Shown here piece after piece: positions 13,190 through 20,000 of a DNA stretch of 20,000 bases. The stretch lies in assembly GCA_009176605.1 (NCBI GenBank), contig SEYY01006931.1, positions 1-20,000 of the forward strand, in the 5' to 3' direction. Positions within the stretch are counted from its first letter, which is position 1, and each line of letters begins with the position of its first letter. A program made the position numbers and the translations under genes. The notes beneath the pieces are model-generated. The model saw only the letters and a list, made by a program, of their open reading frames with translations, was not told where the DNA came from and did no database searches. This DNA comes from Armadillidium nasatum (Eukaryota > Arthropoda > Malacostraca > Isopoda > Armadillidiidae).

Positions 13190-13361
13190 TTACTTCTGTT
13201 TTATCCATTCCATTATTAATCAAGCTTGATTTCTCACTATTACCAAGAATTCGTTCTACATTACTATTATTTACATTATAATTTCTGCGATCATAGTCAT
13301 AACAATCTGCGAGTGTAACTAATCTTTCCCAAGGGACACGAGTTCCACTTGTAACCTTCAT
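13092..13361 (-). CDS. Gag segment: linker between capsid and nucleocapsid
   Basis: A short piece of Gag in a third frame, between the capsid frame (change near 13349-13350) and the zinc-knuckle frame (change near 13104-13106). It includes TRVPWERLVTLADCYDYDRR, which reads like the end of a retrotransposon capsid, then a polar Asn-rich linker and PSWSDIVRRNQNQPPYEE. No enzymatic motif is present. Both breaks are consistent with one extra base each. Confidence 0.7.
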   Translation of the reverse strand: MKVTSGTRVPWERLVTLADCYDYDRRNYNVNNSNVERILGNSEKSSLINNGMDKTEVIEIDTVNVKPSWSDIVRRNQNQPPYEEQFHQL

Positions 13362-14433
13362 TTTGAATGATATATTCTTTCAATTTATGTTCCACGTTCT
13401 TAGGCAAATTTAAAAGGAAAGCAGTTCTAAGAGCGTCATGATCCCTCATATTTACTCCGGGATAAGCCTTTCCTGCTAAGTGTTCTAACCTTAATGCAAA
13501 CATATTAATGCTTTCACCCGATAATCTATGAGCAGACATAAAATCATGCAACCTATTTTCGTTTTTTCTCCGTTCCTCATTTGTAAACCATTTTAATAAA
13601 GTAGTTTTTACTTCCCAGTAGTTTTCTACAGTTTTAATGACAACAGTATATAACTTCAAAAAACTTCCCTCTAAATATTTTTCTAACAACCTACACCATT
13701 GATCATGCGCACCAGGGTAATTAATACTACAAAATTGTTCAAATTGCACAAAAAATCTAGGTAAATCGTGCTCAAGTTCATACTGAAATTTAGAAGGAGC
13801 TACAACTTTAGGTTTTTGGGAATTTTTGACCAAGTCTGCCAACATTCCAACTGCCTCTGTTAACAGAGACAGCTGTTGTTTCATTAATGATAGTTCAATA
13901 TTATCGGTATTATTGCCTACAGGTACATTTACATTACCCATTACAGGACTACTACTACTTACACTGAAATTAGTACTACTTACCGAGGGATTACTAATTA
14001 CCCCAATACCCCGGTTAAGTTCCCCAATACCAGTCAACCGTACCCCAGTGACCATTCCAGAGACCGAAGGAGCAAGACCCATCACCGAAGGAATAGAACC
14101 CTGTATGGTGTTAACAAGAGTAGTATGAGCAAAAAGAGGTGGAGTTTCTTTATGTTCAAAAGGCAATGTAAAGGAAGAAGAAAAAACAGGGGCATCAGTA
14201 ATTGGAGGAGATTCAGGTTCATCCAAATCTAATAAAGAATCCTCCCTTTTAGGGCCATCATCCATTTTCGAAGCCAATTCGGACATTCGTCTTTCTAAGT
14301 TACTGATAATACTACAAACTGCTCCGGTAGGTATTACGGGTACTGTCGTTTGGCAAGTGATAGGGGATATTTTATTGGGAGATTCTACCGAAGCTAAATA
14401 TGCACTTAAGGATAATTGATTTTTAGGGTCCAT
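13297..14433 (-). CDS. Gag segment: N-terminal and capsid region
   Basis: The ATG at 14433 has A at -3 and G at +4 and is the first start after the primer site. Codons 1-190 are Ser/Thr/Pro/Val-rich and low in complexity. From about codon 220 a capsid-like helical region follows, with FFVQFEQFCSINYP, WEVKTTLLKWFTNEERRKNE, and MFALRLEHLAGKAYPGV with LRTAFLLNLPKNVEHKLKEY, the pattern of Ty3/gypsy capsids. The true product leaves this frame near 13349-13350; the last 16 or so codons to 13297 are probably spurious. With two single-base corrections Gag would be about 590 residues, which is long for the group. The structural role is inferred from position and pattern. Confidence 0.85.
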   Translation of the reverse strand: MDPKNQLSLSAYLASVESPNKISPITCQTTVPVIPTGAVCSIISNLERRMSELASKMDDGPKREDSLLDLDEPESPPITDAPVFSSSFTLPFEHKETPPLFAHTTLVNTIQGSIPSVMGLAPSVSGMVTGVRLTGIGELNRGIGVISNPSVSSTNFSVSSSSPVMGNVNVPVGNNTDNIELSLMKQQLSLLTEAVGMLADLVKNSQKPKVVAPSKFQYELEHDLPRFFVQFEQFCSINYPGAHDQWCRLLEKYLEGSFLKLYTVVIKTVENYWEVKTTLLKWFTNEERRKNENRLHDFMSAHRLSGESINMFALRLEHLAGKAYPGVNMRDHDALRTAFLLNLPKNVEHKLKEYIIQNEGYKWNSCPLGKISYTRRLL

Positions 14434-14660
14434 TTTACATTACAACAATCTATTTAAACAACTTATCTGACTTCGGTTGAGAAAGATTCCACTGGTTTCT
14501 TTCAATTCAACCCCCAACCACTTCAGGATCTGCAACAAGACTAAAACAAAGAATTAAACATCCTATCCTACCTAAAATAACTTTCCCATTGGAGTGATTA
14601 CAATTAATTAATTCAAAACTGCTCTCTCAAAAACTGATTCAACGCTTCGCAACACGAGTG

Positions 14661-14678
14661 GTCCCTGTTCGGGCGCCA
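14661..14678 (-). other. Primer binding site for tRNA-Lys
   Basis: The minus strand reads TGGCGCCCGAACAGGGAC, an exact 18-nt complement to the 3' end of metazoan tRNA-Lys(UUU), the same primer used by lentiviruses. It is separated from the 5' LTR end (14693) by 14 bases, a wider gap than the few bases usual in retroviruses. About 230 bases of non-coding leader follow before the gag ATG. Confidence 0.92.
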
Positions 14679-14692
14679 ATAAAACTCTTCTA

Positions 14693-15702
14693 TGTAAAGG
14701 AGGGTGAGAAAAGTATGAGGAGTAAACAGGTATCTGATAGAAAAGATCGACGATGTAGGAAGAAGAATTAGAAAGAAATATACTATCAAGTTGGAAAACA
14801 GTTGTAGGGAGGAGATCCAGATAGAAGGTAAATATAAGCTCAAGTACTATTGAAAAGTCTTATTGGTTGTATTTCTTTTCTTTTTATATATAATTATTGA
14901 GATCAACACATCCAATAGTTTCTAACGGTAAGATTCAATTTCAGGGACCACTCATGTTACGAGCAATAAAACAAAATTCCGAAATCAAAACATTTATGAA
15001 GCTTATGAATATTAACATTCTTATAGATTATTATTATTTAATAATTATAGAAATTACTCAAAACCTTAAAAAAAAATGAACTTACAAATAATAAGATAAA
15101 TAATTTTTGGATTATTATGGATTATTCCACAGTCCTACCGAGAATTACTATTTACAATTTCATTAATGAATTTCATTACCAACCTATTATTGTTAATTTC
15201 TTTAACCAGACCAATAACTGTATTAATACTATTTATTGGTAAAATTTGCAAGATGATCTATGGGCCAATCACTTCACTTTCCCTGTTTCACGATTTTGGG
15301 TAACTTGATGAAATCCCAATGTTAAAAGCCTAAAATAAAACATTCCCATTATTGCTTTTCTTCTTTTATGCATTCAATACAACAATACTTTATACAATTA
15401 ATATGCCCATACCTTGATGATGTAACAAGGCTTATATTCCGTATTTCTAGATATCACAGGTAAGTTTTTTGAGGATAAGATTAATCTTCAGTTTCTAAAT
15501 CCAATATGGGTATAAATAATCAACAACCTTCAATATAATTTCAGGTTATAAAGAAACTTCATCAATAATACCACAGGTATAAGAGTATAAGTTAACAAAA
15601 GAATCTTTTCTGAAATTAACAAATAAATATTTTTATTAAGAAAAATAAGTAAAATAAAACACACCTAGTAAAATAAAACAAACCTATCACCTAACCCCTA
15701 CA
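14693..15702 (-). repeat. 5' LTR (1010 bp)
   Basis: A near-identical copy of 5284-6295. Differences seen by eye: a G/A or one-base indel in the A-run near 15067, a 2-bp deletion near 15170, one substitution in ATTGTTG/ATTATTG, a one-base insertion in CTGTTTCACG, a one-base T-run change near 15470, and one substitution plus one indel near 15552. Indels outnumber substitutions. The outer end at 15702 is followed by AGTTTCAG. Confidence 0.95.
14882..14890 (-). promoter_or_regulatory. Candidate TATA box of the 5' LTR
   Basis: The minus strand reads TATATAAAA, within TTATATATAAAAAG. It would place transcription start around 14850-14860 and leave roughly 160 bases of R-U5 before the LTR end. It is the best TATA match in the downstream half of the LTR, but the region is AT-rich, so chance is possible. 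The identical site in the other LTR is at 5473-5481. Confidence 0.4.
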
Positions 15703-15760
15703 AGTTTCAGTTAGTAAATAAGTGAATAAGTATATTAAGAAATTTTCTATTAAAAAAAAC

Positions 15761-15779
15761 AAAAAAAAAAAAAAAAAAA
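15761..15779. repeat. Poly(A) run, 19 nt
   Basis: Nineteen A on the plus strand. On the gene's strand this is a T-run about 30 bases downstream of the AATAAA signal, so it could serve as the U-rich downstream element for POLR3H 3'-end formation. Confidence 0.9.
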
Positions 15780-15807
15780 TTTATAAATAAAAAATTGAAA
15801 CTGATAT

Positions 15808-15813
15808 TTTATT
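15808..15813 (-). terminator. Candidate polyadenylation signal of POLR3H
   Basis: AATAAA on the minus strand, about 240 bases after the POLR3H stop codon and followed by a 19-nt T-run. This would end the transcript before the retrotransposon LTR at 15702. AT-rich surroundings make chance matches likely; cleavage-site data would decide. Confidence 0.5.
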
Positions 15814-16055
15814 CACAGATTCCTAAAGTTTAGACAAACTATTCTTATAACGAATATCACAGCAATATATTTTAACACTTTTAAAAATCTTAAGAAACTT
15901 CAACTTTAAAATATTCACAAGTTAATTATTTACCTTAACAAATAAAAACTGTAGAAGAGTGGGAAACTTATGGAGCATAGTTTAAGAATAGAAATAATAT
16001 TTACGAAGTTAAATAGTCTTTGGTTATACTATTAAAAGTTAAAATTTAGCCAGGG

Positions 16056-16154
16056 TCATGACTCTGAAGCATCCATCTCCTCAGCCATTTCCTCTGTTTC
16101 TTCTGGAGTGGTCCACCAAGATACCATCCCAAGCCCATCATCAACAATGGAACC
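16056..16154 (-). CDS. POLR3H: POLR3H (RPC8) last coding exon
   Basis: The acceptor TTTTTTTCAG precedes the exon start at 16154. The 33 codons include GSIVDDGLGMVSWWT and end at TGA 16058-16056. The GS(I/V)-x-GLG-x-x-SWW block matches the conserved C-terminus of RNA polymerase III subunit RPC8, the Rpb7-like stalk subunit that with its partner forms the initiation stalk. Phase fits the exon at 19478-19596, which ends on a codon boundary. After the Trp pair there is an acidic tail, EETEEMAEEMDASES, longer than in the human protein as I recall it. The LTR retrotransposon lies 353 bases beyond the stop codon, in the same orientation. Confidence 0.82.
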   Translation of the reverse strand, partial: GSIVDDGLGMVSWWTTPEETEEMAEEMDASES

Positions 16155-19100
16155 CTGAAAAAAATTAAACAGGAATAAATTATCAAGCTTTACTAGATAT
16201 CCAGTACAAAACATTACCCAACTGTAAAGATACAATATGAGAACTGAATTAAAGGGTTTAAGGACTGGATAATTGAATCGGATCTCTAACTAAGCTAAAT
16301 ATTGATTCTTTATAATGAGGTTAAACGGAAATAGTCAATCTTGTGTAGCGTAAGAGCTAATAAAAATAGTTATGTGCAGATTTGGAAAAATCATCAATTA
16401 ATAACCTTAAAAAGTGATTTCTTTACACAAGAATTCGTAACAATGATAAAGAAATAACTTATATTCTAATCATTTGGATCAGGTTAGGGATAGGCCTGGA
16501 CATGGATTTTCTATACATTTTCCCAAAACCCATGATCCTAACCTATTGCTACTGTCTGAGACTAAGTTGTTCACAGAAACGTTCTCTAATAATCTCAATA
16601 TATTTAACTTTTAATATTTTCCCATAAAGAGTGGAGTCTGTGCCTATACTACCATTAACACTCTTGTAATACGACTCTATAATCTAGAATCTCAGCTTTG
16701 AAGTTCAATGTCTTAAAATCTGTCTCCAAACAACTAAAATACATTTTTTTAAGTGAATGTACAAAAGTCGCTGCATACCAAGATACTGGATGGGCTCGGT
16801 TACAACACTAAGGACTCCTCCTGGACTAAAGGAAAGTGATCAAAATTACAGTAATATTGTGTATCTGTTTCCATTCTCCTAAAAGAACAAATATACCATT
16901 TTTTTTTTTAAATATCCAACTACTACACACGAGATTGTTACATTTTCCGTTCAAATATTGAGACTTTCTAAGTTACGGATTTCAACGTACATCACACTGA
17001 CTGCTTGAGCTCCTTTCATACCGATACAGGTAGGAAGGAAGCCAAATCATACAGTATCCTCAATGATTCGGAAACCAACGGACATCCCGGATAATCAAAA
17101 CCAGTTCTTGAACACACATGATTTATGCTTCGCGGTTAGTACTTCTTAATATAAATACAAAATAACCTCTCCTATTGATAACTCTGAAAATAATCTTATA
17201 GCTTTTAATTCTTTCTCCCCTGCAGCATCATCCTGCCTTAAAACAGCTTCTGTAAATCTTTTCTTACTCTTATTCGTTCTGACAGTTCTGTAGCTTGCTT
17301 TAATTCCTTTGCTAAAAAGGATTAATCTGTTTTAAATTTTGTATTCCACCTCCATGGATGACTCTGGCACTCCCTTTCTTACTCTTTCTCTCAGGTATCT
17401 TCTATCGTTACTTAAAGTTTCATATCGGATGCATGGAAAGCTAGTATGTTTGAGCATTAGAAAGGCAAACGGATGCATCCCTCTCCGAATCCCCGTTTTA
17501 AAATGTGTATTTCTGAGCTGGCAACTGGCTTCGTTCAACTCTTTGCCTTAACACGATCACATATCCTTACAGTTGGAAACGCACCAGCTTCAAATTTTTT
17601 AAAAACAACAACTGCATATCTCCCTGTTAAATTCGTCTCCCAACTTGCTTTTTTTTTTTTTTTTTGATTCTACCATCTAACCTGTTGACAACAAATATTT
17701 GGTTTCAACATCAACAATGTTGTCTTGGAAACTGCATATAACTGTGGTTACTGAGACGACTTACAGTTGTCTTATCCACTCTTGTATGGAGTTCTGTTTT
17801 CATACTTTGGTGGTGGGCTCCATTTACACCAAACTTTTGAAATGGGTATATCTATGACTAAGATAATTACAACTGTCCTCTACCTTCTAACTCCTTTAAC
17901 ATTTATCTATGGGATGTAACGTGTAAGTATCCCTTTCCAATTACAGATACTCGATAGTTGATCTCAAGCATTCCATCGCTGTGGTATCTTATTTTCCAGC
18001 AACATCTGTTCTTCCTCACTTAAAAGCTTGCGTCTGAACCGACACAAGAAGTGTATGTTAGGTTGAGCGTGGGTGTGTTTCTATCCTCTCTTATTTCCTT
18101 TAATGCGCCTCCATGAATACGTCTTTACTCGTGGTGACAAAAGTATTTAATGAAAAAGTAATTTAAAAAGAATTACTCCAACTAGTTCCTAGTAAATTTT
18201 TAATATTCCTGTTCCACATCAATTGCCCATTTTCTTTCTTTCATCAGAAAGAAGTTCTGAAGATTTTGATGACTCCGCATTCATTGGCAAATCTAATGTT
18301 TGAAAATTTTGCCATAGGTAATTCTGTAAATTTTCGTGAAAACATTTGTTTTCCTTGGATCTCGAAATTATTTTTAAGACCACTAAAGAAATGAAGCTTA
18401 TAAAAATTTTCAAATCTGTCTCTTCTCATAAATCATTTCTGATGGATTGTGTGTAATATTCTTAACAATCAACAATATTTGTCATTTATTTACTATCTAT
18501 AATATCTATCTGGAAATAGGTGTGTGTAAAACTTGTCAGCAATATAGACCTTCCGGTTGCAGTTGAATGGAAGGAGAAATAAAGTACTGAAAGTAAGTAC
18601 ATGCTTAACGTTTGGCGGAAGGTAGTAGATGTAGGGTTGATTCCTCATGAGGAGTACGTAGCAAGTCACACATGACAGAACAGATGTACCTGGTATATTA
18701 CTAAGTCTTTTCCCTTTTTATCTTCTTTGTTCCTTTTCGTGACTGATGATGCAGCAGATGCTGATATTAAATGATACATCCATGTTAAATTTTCTTTTTG
18801 TAAAGCTATAGCAATCTGACTGAATGGTTAGCTCTAATGTATGAAAGTGGAATCTCTCTTAATTTCCTTCTACGATAGAAGTGCTTCTTGCGCCCTTGTA
18901 CTGACTGAACACACCACATTCATTATAACCTATCTAATTTCTTTCCATCACACAACACTTAATAATTCAAAACACCAAATATTCTTCCTTTATTAGAGAG
19001 GATCTATTTTAATGTAAAATTGTAATAAGAAGGCTATTTAACTGTCGGGAAAGAAAAGTAAAAAAAGAATTTTTTTCTGTTTCTAAAAATTACTTTTTCT

Positions 19101-19477
19101 TTATTATACAAATTGAGATACACCTATTTTTATTAAGAGGGAAATCAGGAATCCCATTAACTAAACAAAACATTTTTATATTCGCACTAACACACGCTAT
19201 TAGTTATAGTTTTATGTCTGGAAATTGCTCTTGGGTATTCGATTAAATTCATCTTTGATATTTGTCAGTATCAATAAATTTCACTTACAGCAAGCAAAAA
19301 TTCTATACTAAATAGAGATAATGAGCCGATGTTCCTTGCAGAAATACTGCCTACCACACTATTTGTTCAATTATTAAATTTATGCACTTTAAAATTTATC
19401 ACTTTCAGTAAATGATGACTACCAAAAAATAAGATAAAAAGTTTTTAAAGAATATATAAATAACAGTAAAAACTTAC
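16155..19477 (-). other. POLR3H intron, 3323 bp
   Basis: On the minus strand it starts GTAAGTTTTT (from 19477) and ends TTTTTTTCAG (16155), both consensus. It is AT-rich with a T17 run at 17649-17665 and the dispersed-repeat fragment at 17942-18020. Small open frames (for example 17332-17538, 18219-18413) show no recognisable protein. No further exon is needed, because the two flanking exons join in frame at a conserved block. Confidence 0.75.
17942..18020. repeat. Diverged dispersed-repeat fragment (copy 2)
   Basis: Matches 83-275 in two blocks in the same orientation: GTTGATCTCAAGCATTCCATC (about 17956-17976) and the stretch from TGTGGTA to ACATCTGTTCT (about 17980-18012). The blocks are adjacent here and about 90 bases further apart in the other copy. 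Family unknown. Confidence 0.4.
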
Positions 19478-19596
19478 GTAAATTACATATGGTGCGACAT
19501 TTTGAGGTTTTTCTTCTTCCTTCTTTTTTTCATTCGGGTTAGAAGGCGTCGTATCTGTAAATTTTTCTTCAATTACTTTGAAACGAATCTTCTCAC
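19478..19596 (-). CDS. POLR3H: POLR3H (RPC8) penultimate coding exon
   Basis: The acceptor TTTCAATTAG precedes the exon start at 19596 and the donor GTAAG follows 19478. The 119-nt exon opens with two bases finishing a codon, then reads EKIRFKVIEEKFTDTTP, a Lys/Glu-rich linker, and VAPYVIY. This matches the end of the OB-fold/S1-like domain of RPC8 (G-E-x-IRF-x-V-x-x-x-F-x-D-T-x-P) followed by the variable linker and the APY block. The preceding exons must lie beyond 20000 or in its last bases and are not seen. RPC8 is essential for Pol III transcription of tRNA and 5S RNA genes. Confidence 0.82.
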
Positions 19597-19645
19597 CTAA
19601 TTGAAAATTAAAGCAATGTTTTACTTCAATTATATTAATTTTCTC

Positions 19646-19829
19646 CTCCAGTGGGTAAAAACTATAGGCCTACCGATTTCCACTAGAGATGGAAAAACTA
19701 TAGAGGTTCAAATCAAATTAAAGGTCGACGAGTCCTAATACACGGAGTTTGAAGATGTGTAAGTCAAAGAAAATTGGAAAAGTAGATGATGAGAGTGTGT
19801 TCCAGACTTTACCAGTAGAGTTTGTCGTT
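19646..19829 (+). repeat. Dispersed repeat with 5' hairpin, copy 2
   Basis: It opens with CTCCAGTGG (19646-19654) and CCACTAGAG (19680-19688), which pair with one mismatch around a loop containing GGCCTACCGATTT. The body aligns with 1380-1481, sharing AATACACGG, AAGTCAAA and TCCAGACTTTACCAGTAGAGT. The loop is longer here (25 against 11 nt), by an insertion with ATAAAAACTATA-like character. It sits in the POLR3H intron upstream of the exon ending at 19596 and is antisense to the gene. Confidence 0.6.
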
Positions 19830-20000
19830 TTTTTGAGGGGGAAACATTTTTTCTTTTTTAAAAAAAGGTCGAATATCTAGCCATACATATATAAAGCAGA
19901 TTTGAATTGGGAAAATACATGCATAAAATCAAGCGCCGGGTGCTGCGAAAGACAGTCTACAAAAGTATGCTAAGTCAGTGGAAGCTCGATTTTGAATTTA

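Larger units (their letters stand above)
5284..15702 (-). mobile_element. Ty3/gypsy-type LTR retrotransposon, full length
   Basis: A complete minus-strand element of 10,419 bp. It has two nearly identical LTRs starting TGTA and ending TACA, a tRNA-Lys primer site next to the 5' LTR and a polypurine tract touching the 3' LTR. The internal order is gag, protease, reverse transcriptase, RNase H, OTU-like domain, integrase, third ORF. The order RT-RNase H-integrase and the GPY/F module place it in Ty3/gypsy (Metaviridae), not Copia or BEL/Pao. I cannot name the clade. The LTRs differ by about two substitutions and five small indels, implying recent insertion. No clear target-site duplication is visible: the five flanking bases are TACGT on the left and AGTTT on the right. 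Coding frames are broken at about eight or nine points, all by an apparent extra base. Confidence 0.95.

Noticed and set aside
13092..13361. Multiple programmed +1 frameshifts as a design feature of gag, pol and ORF3
   Set aside because: Eight or more sites, lacking a common motif and sitting in ordinary homopolymers, fit base-insertion errors far better than recoding.
14661..14678. Plus-strand sequence identical to the 3' end of tRNA-Lys, as a tRNA gene
   Set aside because: Only the last 18 bases match; no acceptor 5' half, anticodon arm or D arm lies upstream. Its place next to the LTR makes it a primer site.

Overview
The window looks like AT-rich nuclear DNA of an invertebrate animal, possibly an arthropod. 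The grounds are a spliced cellular gene with consensus intron borders, a complete Ty3/gypsy-type LTR retrotransposon, long (TA)n microsatellites, and no bacterial-style gene packing. The exact organism cannot be read from the sequence.

Layout. Bases 1-5283 are non-coding, with three long (TA)n tracts, a poly(T) run and diverged dispersed-repeat pieces. Bases 5284-15702 are one LTR retrotransposon on the minus strand (10,419 bp). Read in its own direction, it holds the 5' LTR (15702-14693), a tRNA-Lys primer binding site, gag, a gag/pol -1 frameshift signal, and pol. Pol is ordered protease, reverse transcriptase, RNase H, OTU-like domain, integrase with GPY/F module. Then come a Ser/Asn-rich reading frame, a third ORF resembling an SGNH/GDSL hydrolase, a polypurine tract and the 3' LTR (6295-5284). 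Bases 15703-20000 carry the 3' end of a minus-strand cellular gene I identify as POLR3H (RNA polymerase III subunit RPC8): its last two coding exons and the 3.3 kb intron between them.

How it fits together. The two LTRs differ by about two substitutions and five small indels over roughly 1 kb, so the insertion is young. The coding region is interrupted by eight or nine frame breaks, yet every one is cured by skipping a single base, nearly always in a short homopolymer. This points to single-base insertions in the assembly rather than real decay. The best candidates for something little described are: (1) an OTU-like domain between RNase H and integrase that has lost its nucleophile; (2) an SGNH-like third ORF in the position where env sits in errantiviruses; (3) a textbook UUUAAAC slippery heptamer with a perfect 8-bp hairpin and a possible pseudoknot at the gag stop codon.
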